From CAZFER01 sp964517495 (GTDB lineage Bacteria; Hinthialibacterota; Hinthialibacteria; Hinthialibacterales; Hinthialibacteraceae): DNA of 64,000 nt. Under the pieces are notes generated by a model. That model saw nothing but the letters and a program-made list of their open reading frames with translations, did no database searches and was not told the DNA's origin. The position numbers and the translations under genes are program-made. Below are positions 49,888-58,328 of the stretch, piece by piece; positions within the stretch are counted from its first letter, which is position 1, and each line of letters opens with the position of its first letter. The DNA lies in assembly GCA_964517495.1 (NCBI GenBank), contig CAZFER010000019.1, forward strand, positions 1 to 64,000, read 5' to 3'.

Positions 49888-50805
49888 TCATTCTTTTATT
49901 GAAGCTCGAATCACATCCCAATAATCCTTCTGCATTTTCTCTGGATCGATCTTTGTATAAACCCAAATTTTATGCCCCTGATTGTTACCCTCTGGAGGTT
50001 TCACCTGTTTTTCTGTCGCAAAATCTGGATACAAAACGGCTTCCACGGCGGCAATATCCCACATAATCCATGAATCGGTGCTGGAGCCCGGTTTCCAGGG
50101 CGGATCAAAGTTCAACCAATAATCAAGTATAAACTCATACACACCGCCTTTGCCTTTCAATTCCTTCACCGCTTTCTGCTTCTTATAAACCAGCACACGA
50201 GAAGCCGTTGCCGTCATCACATGCCATTCCAGCCCTTCCGCATCAAATAAGCAATTAATGGCATTCAAATCATTTTGGGCGTTAAATTCATTCATCCCCC
50301 ATTTGCCATCCTCATATTTTAGCCCCATCGTATAACACCGTATTTTTTGCCTTATACTTGGATCAATCAAAATAGCCGATGCCACATTTGTAACTCCCCC
50401 CGTGGTTATAACCGTCAGTTTTTCCCCATTTTGGGTCTCATGCGCCTTTTTAATGATCAAGCGTGCAGCAGAAGAATCTTGCGGCGATGTAGGACTCTCC
50501 ATGGCTTCATTCGCCCCCATCGGGTGAGGAATATCCGTACGATCCATAAGTTCCAGGATTTTCTCGTTCAATGCCTGACTTTTTCCAACCGTGTTCTTGG
50601 GAGCATTCGGTTGAGTGTGCCATTGCGAGGATGTTAATCCCACCACCTCAAACTTCGGTTCCACCAATACTCGAACAATCGCATATAAATCATCAATCTC
50701 ATTTGCCGTATCACAATCGAGCAAAACCCTTATTTTCCCTGATTCCGTGTTTCCCACTGAGCACAACAATAACATACCAATAAATAGTACTCCTGTGTTT
50801 TTCAT
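49888..50805 (-). CDS. Secreted nucleoside hydrolase-like protein
   Basis: The 305-residue protein has a Sec signal (~20 residues) and the inosine-uridine nucleoside hydrolase fold: the calcium-binding cluster LLDCDTANEIDDLYAI (Asp30 to Asp39) near the N-terminus, TVITTGGVTNVASAIL, and the downstream AQNDLNAINCLFDAEGLEW. Such enzymes cleave N-glycosidic bonds of nucleosides. Being exported, it may process external nucleosides or glycosyl compounds. It precedes an intrinsic terminator and lies 18 bases after the remains of the beta-helix gene. Confidence 0.85.
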   Translation of the reverse strand: MKNTGVLFIGMLLLCSVGNTESGKIRVLLDCDTANEIDDLYAIVRVLVEPKFEVVGLTSSQWHTQPNAPKNTVGKSQALNEKILELMDRTDIPHPMGANEAMESPTSPQDSSAARLIIKKAHETQNGEKLTVITTGGVTNVASAILIDPSIRQKIRCYTMGLKYEDGKWGMNEFNAQNDLNAINCLFDAEGLEWHVMTATASRVLVYKKQKAVKELKGKGGVYEFILDYWLNFDPPWKPGSSTDSWIMWDIAAVEAVLYPDFATEKQVKPPEGNNQGHKIWVYTKIDPEKMQKDYWDVIRASIKE

Positions 50806-50823
50806 GATGTTTTCCTTTCCTGG

Positions 50824-52252
50824 CTAGTTGTTTCTTGGACCATAATGCGGTGTGGGATGCCCCACTTCATAAGCCCCCATGTCGGGAGCCTTCCCGGTAT
50901 AATTATCGTTAATCCCTGGTAGTTTGTCACCTGCATCAACCACCGGTGCATCTTTCCTTAAATGCAGATTAACTTCACTCGGTTGGTAAAGGCGTCCCTC
51001 GTTATTGGGTGCATGTTCCGGTTCAACGGCCTCACGGAATAATTCCTCATAAGTATTCACTTCGATACCATGCAGTTCCCGCCCGGTTTCTTTCTCCATC
51101 GCTTGCAATGAAGGAAAGGCTTCACCACCGATTACAAAGGGATTCTCAATGGGAAGCCCTACCCGATGGGCATTGTAATCCAATATTCACCGCATAGCCC
51201 GCCTTTGTCCTTCCCCACGCTCCCCCACTATCCGGATTAAACCGATCGGCAGGATTCCGCCCTATTATCACATTATCAGCAATATAAAAATCGGTGGAAC
51301 GTCCATCCTGGGCCAACACCCCATACTGCACCTGCTCAATCCGACAATGCTTAACCGTCAATCCTTTGCAGCCCATCACTCCCTGAAATCCACCATGAAA
51401 AGCAATCCGCGCATTACGCAAGATCAAGCCTTCAAAATGTAGATAATCAGCCGCCATGATGTTAAACAGCACATCACTATCATCCCCGTCAATAATCACA
51501 TCACCATCACCAGCAGCAACAATTGCTATGGGTTTATCCGGTAAACCATCCGCCACAAGCGTACGCGTTCCATGCAGCCATAATCCAACATTATCTCGAT
51601 AATTGCTCCGATCCGCTTTGTAGGTCCCGGCATGAAGTTTGATAATGGTACCCGGTTCGGCTCTATTTGGATGGACGGTCTGATAATTATCACACCAGGT
51701 ATGAAAACCATTCACCGCATGCATGATCCCTTTATAAGCCGGTTCTTCTTTTGGCCCCTTCCAATCTGGCGGATACACATGTCTTTCTTCACCCCCATTA
51801 AAAGGCACAGGCTCACAACGCGTTGTACGTGTCAATTCCTTCACCGCTTCACCCATTACTCCGTCAGGATCGTGAAGTTCCAGGCGAACTTCATACGTGG
51901 TGGCAGGCTCAAGATCCATAATACTCCCAGAAAATCCCTCAGGAATCCGATACATGGGTTGATGGTTGGGATCGCCAAAATTCCCATATCCAGGTGGCAC
52001 TTCCCGGCCTTTCCCAACTCGATAGAGAGGTGGATATTCATGCCAACTCGTATCCCCTGCCTGACGATACTGCACCGCTACCGATGCATTTCGGTTCTCA
52101 TCACCTTTTATTCGCCACTCAAATCCAAGACAAATAAGCGTCGGCCGTTCTACAATCAATTCCCCTGATTCCACTAAATCTTTAGTATCGACAAAATACG
52201 CTGATGCAAGCGTAGAATATATAATGATTACGGTGGGCAATAAAGGTATCAT
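50824..52252 (-). pseudogene. Secreted right-handed beta-helix protein gene with internal deletion and frameshift
   Basis: The 5' part (51146-52252, 368 codons) encodes a signal peptide, a fibronectin-like domain and beta-helix coils (DVIIDGDDSDVLFNIMAADY, IEQVQYGVLAQDGRSTDFYI) and leaves frame after AGYAVN. The 3' part (50824-51183) encodes the expected C-terminus, DYNAHRVGLPIENPF to DMGAYEVGHPTPHYGPRNN. Intact relatives carry many more helix coils between these points, so a stretch has been lost with a frame change near 51178-51190. The original protein was probably a secreted polysaccharide-binding or lyase-type protein. Confidence 0.75.
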
Positions 52253-52260
52253 ATATAATT

Positions 52261-52285
52261 TCCTTTCCCTTCCCTTCCCTTCCCC
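52261..52285. repeat. Short tandem repeat (GGGAA)4 next to the ribosome site
   Basis: TTCCC units repeat about four times on the plus strand, so the minus-strand mRNA carries GGGAAGGGAAGGGAAGGGAAA just upstream of the AAAGGA site and ATG at 52252 of the beta-helix gene. It spans the 32-base gap to the YdjM-like gene. Slippage here would change ribosome-site spacing and could vary expression. Confidence 0.6.
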
Positions 52286-52725
52286 TAAAAAAAACGATCT
52301 AAAATCAAATGGCTGACATAACCCAATAACGCAGCAATAAAATAGGGTAATAAAGCCATCGGCGATAGGCCACTATATTGAATCGCTGCAATATACAACC
52401 CACCCGTAACCAATAGCATCCCCCCCACACTATGGGTCCAGCCACGATGACGCCCAACAATGGGTAGGACAATGATTAAACCAAGGTATGCAGCCTTTTC
52501 ATATTCATGACGCAGGATCAAAACGGTATCCAAAATCACAAACCCGATAAGAAACACCGTCTGCCCTTTGCTCTTAATATCCACATCAGGCCACAAACCA
52601 AAAAAAACCGCAAGCGCCACACACCCTGCCTTTTCCCAAATTGACATCGGCAGCCAAAAGGGAAACAAATAAAGCAATCCACAAAAAAACAACGCGGCAG
52701 TAATGTGAGATTTATAACCAGGCAT
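52285..52725 (-). CDS. YdjM-like (DUF457) membrane-bound metal-dependent hydrolase
   Basis: The 146-residue protein has three to four membrane helices and the motifs of the YdjM/DUF457 family: KSHITAALFF at the start, FGLWPDVDI, VGRHRGWTHSVGG and HLILDRF at the C-terminus, whose His and Asp residues bind metal. The family is called a predicted hydrolase; its substrate is not known. It is slightly shorter than typical members, which often have a cytoplasmic tail. It probably starts a short unit reading into the beta-helix remnant. Confidence 0.85.
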   Translation of the reverse strand: MPGYKSHITAALFFCGLLYLFPFWLPMSIWEKAGCVALAVFFGLWPDVDIKSKGQTVFLIGFVILDTVLILRHEYEKAAYLGLIIVLPIVGRHRGWTHSVGGMLLVTGGLYIAAIQYSGLSPMALLPYFIAALLGYVSHLILDRFF

Positions 52726-52854
52726 AGGATTTAATCAGGTTTTTTAGTATTTTTTCATTCTTTTTCTAAAATCGTGCAATGATTGTTTATAATAATATGA
52801 ATCAATCACTCCAGACAGGCGGGTGTTTGCCTGAATGCAAAGATGGGAGAAATT

Positions 52855-52941
52855 ATGCAAAACATCCGATGCTTCTTGAATAAACGCTGGCTATTCTACA
52901 CAACAATTTGTATCACATTTATCCTCATCGTTATGGTTTAA
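52855..52941 (+). CDS. Possible 28-residue single-helix membrane protein
   Basis: The frame reads MQNIRCFLNKRWLFYTTICI, then TFILIVMV, with a basic N-terminus and one hydrophobic helix. GGGAG lies six bases upstream of the ATG at normal spacing, which is the main evidence for it. It lies in the 437-base gap 52726-53162. After it, 52981-53076 is a stop-free stretch encoding KVRLQKAITRSNKNWLRKI-like sequence without a start, perhaps the remnant of a gene. Short membrane peptides of this type can be toxins, but that is speculation. Confidence 0.3.
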   Translation: MQNIRCFLNKRWLFYTTICITFILIVMV

Positions 52942-53162
52942 AATCCTGAGTTTAAAGGAAATATCACGGAAGAATAGTCAAATATCCTGAAAAACTTGAA
53001 AGTCCGCCTGCAAAAAGCCATTACCCGCTCTAATAAAAACTGGCTGCGAAAAATTATGGAATATATAGGGATTTGAAAATACACCAAATCAAAAGAATTG
53101 ATTTTTATTCTCAATAAATATTATAATTACCACATTAAAACTATGAATTTGAGGTCAAGAAG

Positions 53163-53438
53163 ATGGTTGATATAAAAGAAGCCGTAAAATATGGGGTGCA
53201 TTTTTTGAAAGAAATGTATGAGGATAAAGAAATTTCCGATATCACATTAGAGGAAATAGAAATGTCCGAAGATTCCAATCACTGGTTGGTAACCATGAGT
53301 TTCATCAGACCAAAAGCCACCGAAAATATCCATGATGTATTCAGCCCAAAAGAATATGAACGTACCTACAAAATTTTAAAAGTTTCCAGAGATGATGGCT
53401 GTGTCATCTCCATGATGGATCGAATGATAAATGTTTAA
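53163..53438 (+). CDS. Hypothetical partner of a PIN-domain protein
   Basis: The 91-residue protein is acidic and of mixed alpha/beta pattern, starting MVDIKEAVKYGVHFLKEMYE and containing HWLVTMSFIRP. I recognise no named family. Its stop overlaps the ATG of the PIN-domain gene by 8 bases, so the two are translated together. Both genes have a much lower GC content than their neighbours, which suggests recent transfer. By analogy with other PIN pairs it is probably the antitoxin or specificity partner; this is inference. Confidence 0.7.
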   Translation: MVDIKEAVKYGVHFLKEMYEDKEISDITLEEIEMSEDSNHWLVTMSFIRPKATENIHDVFSPKEYERTYKILKVSRDDGCVISMMDRMINV

Positions 53439-53931
53439 TAACATTCAAATTCAATTTGAACGATATTATAGCAGTGGAATCATCGTTGATACCAATATCC
53501 TACTGCTTTATTTCATAGGAGAATACGACATAAATTTTATTCCACGTTTCAAAAGAACCATTCAATTCACAATTGAGGATTATGAACTGCTGACATTAAT
53601 TTTAAGACGTTTTAAAAGGATTCTTACTACCCCCAACATATTGACTGAAGTTTCAAGCCTTGCAAATTCACTAAAAATGAATATCAAACCACATTTTTTC
53701 GATTCGTTTTCAAAAAATATATCTATGTTGGATGAAACATATCTGGATAGTAAATCATTGTCAAAACAAGATGAATTTATAAAATTTGGATTGACAGATA
53801 TTGGAATTCATCAATTGGCAAACAAAAAATATCTTGTTCTTACAGATGATTTCACATTAGCGCAATATCTTAAAAAGCATGATGTTCCCGTCGTGAATTT
53901 TAACCACATTAGAACATACGCTTGGAAATGA
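53431..53931 (+). CDS. PIN-domain putative RNase
   Basis: The 166-residue protein carries PIN acidic positions: GIIVDTNILLLYFIGE with Asp20, a central TPNILTEVSSLAN (Glu), KFGLTDIGIHQLA (Asp) and YLVLTDDFTLAQYL (Asp pair). PIN domains cut single-stranded RNA with Mg2+, mostly as toxins. It overlaps the upstream gene by 8 bases and shares its low GC. It does not look like a standard VapC, being longer and without a VapB-like partner. Confidence 0.75.
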   Translation: MFNNIQIQFERYYSSGIIVDTNILLLYFIGEYDINFIPRFKRTIQFTIEDYELLTLILRRFKRILTTPNILTEVSSLANSLKMNIKPHFFDSFSKNISMLDETYLDSKSLSKQDEFIKFGLTDIGIHQLANKKYLVLTDDFTLAQYLKKHDVPVVNFNHIRTYAWK

Positions 53932-53987
53932 ATACAATTCCTAAACAACCAAATTTCCTGAGATTTGGAATGAATTCTTTAATGTAA

Positions 53988-56900
53988 TTAGTCAGCTTTG
54001 ATCAGCGCCTCTTCACACCGTTCAATATACTCCCTCTGCCTTTGAGAACGCTTCGGCCCATCAGCACCAATTTGCCAGGCCTCTTTCGCTTCATCCTCCC
54101 GATCCAAAGCCGCCAAGGCCTTCCCCTTCCAATAATAGGCTTCCGCCTCCTGCGGTTCAGCAGGACGGCCAACCCCCAAATGCTTGGGATACGTCAGGGC
54201 TTTGGTAAAATCATCAAGAGCCAGTTCATATTTTTCCTGTTCCATATACAATTTCCCACGTTCAATATGAGCGCGTACAAATACGTTCCTTGAAACAGTC
54301 CGGTTTTCCCAGTTGGAAAAGAAAGCATTATCCAACAACGCAATGGCATCGCTAAAACGCTCTTCATCCACATACGCCTGCGCCAACACCTCAATAATAT
54401 CAGTGCGCCGTTCCTCTGGCTGAGGCATGGATTCAAGTAACGCAATGGCTTGAGGACGCTGCCCATCGCTGATTAAAATTTGCGCCAGGTCGTAATACAA
54501 CGTCTGATCTTCCGGCCGTGCGGCAATCGCCTTGCGATAATAATCAGCCGCATTTCGAAGATCGTTCTCTTCCTTCCATGCATACAAACCAAGATTTCGC
54601 TGAGCCACACTTAATGACGGTTTAAGCTCAACCGCTTTGCGCCACTCTTCAACCGCCTCATCCAAACGACCCAATCCACCATACAGATTGCCCAAATAAA
54701 GCCGGGCATGAGCATCATCTGGATTCTGCTCCAATGCATTGGCTAATACATCGATACTCTCAGGCCGTGAGGGAAACACATAATCCGTGGGCAGCGAGGC
54801 AGCCAGTTTCAACGCTTCATCCGCTTTTTCACGATGGTCTAAATGCCCCGCAATATAGGCGAACAGATAATGTGGCATGGGTTTTTCCGCAACATCTGGC
54901 ATATGTTCCATACACGCGGTAAGAATGGCTTCCGCTTCTGACCACAGCCCCAACTCCAACCATCGATAAATCAACTCCTCTGTTTCAAACGCATCTTCAC
55001 CTAAAAATTCACGGCTTCCCCGGGCAAATCGTTCAAGCGCATTCGCATTCATCAACGCCAATACCGAATGGGGTAACAAATCTGTAGGATACTGCTTGGC
55101 CAATGTTTCAGCCGCTTCAAAAGTCCCGCCTAACATGCCGAAATCATGGTACTGCGCATAAGCAAAACGCGCCAATAAAAGATGATTTCGAGCACGTTTA
55201 TCCGGTGGATTCAACACCGACGCTCGCTCAAATGCTTCAACGGCCTCCCTATAGTTTCGCTCCCGCATATAAACACGGCCCGCCAGCTCATATCCCAAAC
55301 CGGAATTGGGCATAATCTTGACCGCCTGATAAGCCGATTCAAGCGCCTGTTCCAACTTATCCTGTTTGAATTGAACCGCACCCAAATAAAACCACGCCAT
55401 GCCATCATCCATATCACGTTCCACCGCCCTTTTCAAACGCTCTTCCGCCTTTTGATAAAGCCCCACTTCCAAATCCAACACCGCCAAATTCCTCAATGCC
55501 GGTGAATAATTCGCGTCCTCGTTCAAGGCCTTTTGATACCATTCCCTGGCGGCTTCTCGATTGGTTTGTTTGTCGAATAGCAGGCCTTTCAAGTAACATT
55601 CTTCCGCCGTCATGGCTTCCTCATTCTTTGTATCAAGCCACGAAGGTTCAGGCGGCGTTTTCTCGGGAATATCCAAGGGTGAGCTATATGACACTAATAT
55701 TTTACCAGATTGAGTCCGCACCTCAATTCGAATTGGAACCGTTGGGGCGGGTTTCAAGGTCAACTTCACGGATTCTTCCGGTGATAAATTCACCGTCTTT
55801 CGCAGCCACACATCATCCCCCACCGTAAGTGTACACTCCGCTCTGTCATAACGAGCAGTTGAAATCATGCTGACATCCAGCCTGGGCACGCCCTCTTCCC
55901 GGCTTCGATGCGTTTGAATGGCAAGATCACGAGTCGCATATTCAAAACCATCTCCCAAACCATGTACCGGATACCACCATTCACGCCAGGCCACCCTTTC
56001 ACGTGGATACAACAAACCATAATCCGCCTGAGTTAAAAGCGGACCACTTTGTACTTCGATATACTGCTCATCCCCTTCATGCAAGTTCGCCTGGCTGACT
56101 AATCCATCATCCGATTGTCCCCACGTCCAGGCCTTTTTCCCGATTAAAATATTATGATCAGCGTATTGCACTATCCCCCGGTCCAGGTCCACATCATAAG
56201 CCCCAAAGAAATCAAACTCACAATCATAAGCAAACACCGAACTGGGCCGATCATAATTTTTCAGCCAACTTAAGTCTTTTCCTTCATGAATCGGCCATGA
56301 ATAATAGTAATCCCCGCTATGGTTGGTGCCCAGCGTCATAGGATAGATAAAACGGGTGCCTGGTAAACAGGGAAAAGCAGTGCAATTCCAGAAGTAGTAT
56401 GGATGGATACCATCCTGTGGATTATACAAACTAATCCGCTCATCAAGATAGGCCTTCCCGGGATGCAACGTCAATCGTACAGTCCAACGGGTGCGGAAAA
56501 TCTGTTCCGTATTCGATATCAGCAAGGATGCCGAACCATCACGATTTTTGATGATTCGAACATTAACCGGCGAAACCACCGTCACCGTATGCCCATGCGG
56601 CCCTGTGTTCCATTCAATCCCCCCTGATATCCAGGCCCCTCGCATGGCAATCAAACCAGGCTTGATCACATCATTGCGGTGAAACATCTCCTCACCCGAA
56701 CTTTTGTCAAACACCGAATGAATACGCCCACCCAGCTCCGGCAGGCAGGTGACTCTCAAATATTCGTTTTCCAAATGGAACGCCTTGTATTCCACATCCA
56801 CCTTCTCAGTCGAAAGGTTATCCTGCATGGTATACGGATAAATAATCGAACCTTCAAGCGCATAATACGCAGGATTAATATCATCCGGCCCCCACGTATA

Positions 56901-57023
56901 AGTAGGAATGCTGATCGTACCCTCCCACGCCTTTACCGAGGCTTGGGCCGTGTTCGTTATCGCTCCACTCAATACCATCAACGCAGCTAATAATAGAATC
57001 CGAAACGTTTGAAAATATCTCAT
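53988..57023 (-). CDS. Secreted DUF5107-TPR protein
   Basis: The 1011-residue protein has a Sec signal (~30), an N-terminal DUF5107 domain (~40-390) with FHLENEYLRVTCLPELGGRI, the galactose-mutarotase-like beta-sandwich start, and WISGGIEWNTGPHGH. At least ten TPR units follow (~480-1000), recognisable by ALNEDANYSPALRNLAVLDL and AVELKPSLSVAQRNLGLYAW. DUF5107-TPR proteins are widespread in bacteria that degrade polysaccharides and are thought to bind or modify glycans. It is monocistronic. The precise activity is unknown. Confidence 0.8.
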   Translation of the reverse strand: MRYFQTFRILLLAALMVLSGAITNTAQASVKAWEGTISIPTYTWGPDDINPAYYALEGSIIYPYTMQDNLSTEKVDVEYKAFHLENEYLRVTCLPELGGRIHSVFDKSSGEEMFHRNDVIKPGLIAMRGAWISGGIEWNTGPHGHTVTVVSPVNVRIIKNRDGSASLLISNTEQIFRTRWTVRLTLHPGKAYLDERISLYNPQDGIHPYYFWNCTAFPCLPGTRFIYPMTLGTNHSGDYYYSWPIHEGKDLSWLKNYDRPSSVFAYDCEFDFFGAYDVDLDRGIVQYADHNILIGKKAWTWGQSDDGLVSQANLHEGDEQYIEVQSGPLLTQADYGLLYPRERVAWREWWYPVHGLGDGFEYATRDLAIQTHRSREEGVPRLDVSMISTARYDRAECTLTVGDDVWLRKTVNLSPEESVKLTLKPAPTVPIRIEVRTQSGKILVSYSSPLDIPEKTPPEPSWLDTKNEEAMTAEECYLKGLLFDKQTNREAAREWYQKALNEDANYSPALRNLAVLDLEVGLYQKAEERLKRAVERDMDDGMAWFYLGAVQFKQDKLEQALESAYQAVKIMPNSGLGYELAGRVYMRERNYREAVEAFERASVLNPPDKRARNHLLLARFAYAQYHDFGMLGGTFEAAETLAKQYPTDLLPHSVLALMNANALERFARGSREFLGEDAFETEELIYRWLELGLWSEAEAILTACMEHMPDVAEKPMPHYLFAYIAGHLDHREKADEALKLAASLPTDYVFPSRPESIDVLANALEQNPDDAHARLYLGNLYGGLGRLDEAVEEWRKAVELKPSLSVAQRNLGLYAWKEENDLRNAADYYRKAIAARPEDQTLYYDLAQILISDGQRPQAIALLESMPQPEERRTDIIEVLAQAYVDEERFSDAIALLDNAFFSNWENRTVSRNVFVRAHIERGKLYMEQEKYELALDDFTKALTYPKHLGVGRPAEPQEAEAYYWKGKALAALDREDEAKEAWQIGADGPKRSQRQREYIERCEEALIKAD

Positions 57024-57591
57024 GCTTTCCTCCTGAATAACTAGATTAACTAAATTTGTTATTTGTAATTCACATTCGCTAAATAATTAAAATATCTTTC
57101 ATAGTGCGCCACCCTTGCGCCCCCAATGAAATGAGGGCGCTTAGGAGGGGGTTAAAAAGATTATACTCTAAGTTTTATTATTCCATGCTTATAACCCCAA
57201 CGGGGTAACATAAGATAGCCAGCGGGCAACACCCCTGGAAATGAATAAAAACCACTCTCACCTTTCACCACCCAGGGAGGGCGTGGCTCCCGCCGAGCCG
57301 AAGTGTCCGATCAAGGTACATTTAAATATTAAACTTCCAATGCAGGATAATGTGAATATACCTCTTTCGTTTGGTTTTCGTATAACCGACTCCGCGGGTG
57401 CCAAGGGCTTGACGACGAAGGAGTCAGCCCTTGAGTCCTACCCTCCTATCCCTTACCTTCCACAAACCAACATGATAACTATTGTTACTATCCAATTGAT
57501 GGTAGCATGGTTGATGATACATAATTTCTTGATCATCATGTATTATGTGATTTCAGGATAAAATGAATTTATTTTCTTTGGGGAGGAAAAA
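57024..57591. repeat. 568-base intergenic region of stacked dispersed repeats
   Basis: 57108-57160 is a fragment of repeat family A in inverted orientation (GCGCCCCCAATGAAATGAGG, then GCGCTTAGGAGGGGG). 57275-57300 is the left arm of hairpin family B (GGGAGGGCGTGGCTCCCGCC). 57396-57443 is family F (GGGTGCCAAGGGCT and, inverted, AGCCCTTGAGTCCTACCC), also seen at 63252. The 106-codon open frame across them is not supported. GGAGG at 57582-57586 serves the pseudopilin start at 57592. Confidence 0.65.
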
Positions 57592-58185
57592 ATGATGAAA
57601 GACCGTACGACCAAACAAACTGAATCCATTGCAGGTTTCACACTCATTGAATTACTCATCGTCGTCGCCATTATTGGGATCCTGGCCGCCATCGCGGTGC
57701 CCAATTTTATTAACGCCCAAATTCGTGCCAAACTGGCCAGAGTACAAGCCGATATTGACGCAATCGAAACCGCCCTCGGTCAATACAGGCTGGAAAACAA
57801 CAAATACCCCCCTTCACACAATGGATCATCCTACATCGATCCACACATAAAACGCTTCGTCTATTTAACCACGCCCGTGGCATTTATGTCAACAGTCCCC
57901 ATGGACGTATTTGCCAAGGAATTAGCCCCTGACACCGGAGGATACAATAGCATCGGTGGTAAATATGTGGGAGATCCCTATCGTTACCTGGAATCCCAAT
58001 TTCACCCAACCATACACCAATTCAGCAAAACCGATGAACACAAACGGTATGTGTATCTATTATCCGGCCGTGGCCCCGATCACCTGATGAATTGGCAAAT
58101 GACCCCTCGTTTGCCAGACGCGCTCGATTACTCACCCACCAACGGCCTCAACAGCCTGGGTGACATAAACATATTCGGCCCCTAA
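57592..58185 (+). CDS. Orphan type II pseudopilin-like protein 3
   Basis: The 197-residue protein has a long basic leader and the signal ESIAG^FTLIELLIVVAII, followed by IAVPNFINAQIRAKLARVQA. The globular domain contains YVYLLSGRGPD and ends LDYSPTNGLNSLGDINIFGP, matching the other two orphan pseudopilins (15704, 43643). GGGGAGG lies five bases before the ATG. It is surrounded by repeats and has no same-strand partner, so it probably has its own promoter. Confidence 0.82.
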   Translation: MMKDRTTKQTESIAGFTLIELLIVVAIIGILAAIAVPNFINAQIRAKLARVQADIDAIETALGQYRLENNKYPPSHNGSSYIDPHIKRFVYLTTPVAFMSTVPMDVFAKELAPDTGGYNSIGGKYVGDPYRYLESQFHPTIHQFSKTDEHKRYVYLLSGRGPDHLMNWQMTPRLPDALDYSPTNGLNSLGDINIFGP

Positions 58186-58195
58186 AATCGTGGAA

Positions 58196-58216
58196 TGGGT
58201 CACGTTTTTCGACCCA
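58196..58216. repeat. Short hairpin repeat, family E (copy 2)
   Basis: TGGGTCACGTTTTTCGACCCA is almost identical to 30769-30789 and lies just after the stop of the third pseudopilin gene. The following 100 bases hold further TGGGT/ACCCA-rich sequence and a TAGGGGCAAACCCA stretch related to family C. Confidence 0.55.
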
Positions 58217-58328
58217 TCCAGGAACACCCAATGGGTTAAACAACGCAACCCATTTTACTTACCGGGTTGAAACATATCTCATTCCCCTAAACGTTGTAGG
58301 GGCAAACCCATGTGTGCGCCCTTCCAAT

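Noticed and set aside
57241..57561. 106-codon plus-strand open frame
   Set aside because: It runs through family B and F repeats, has no ribosome site and no protein-like features.
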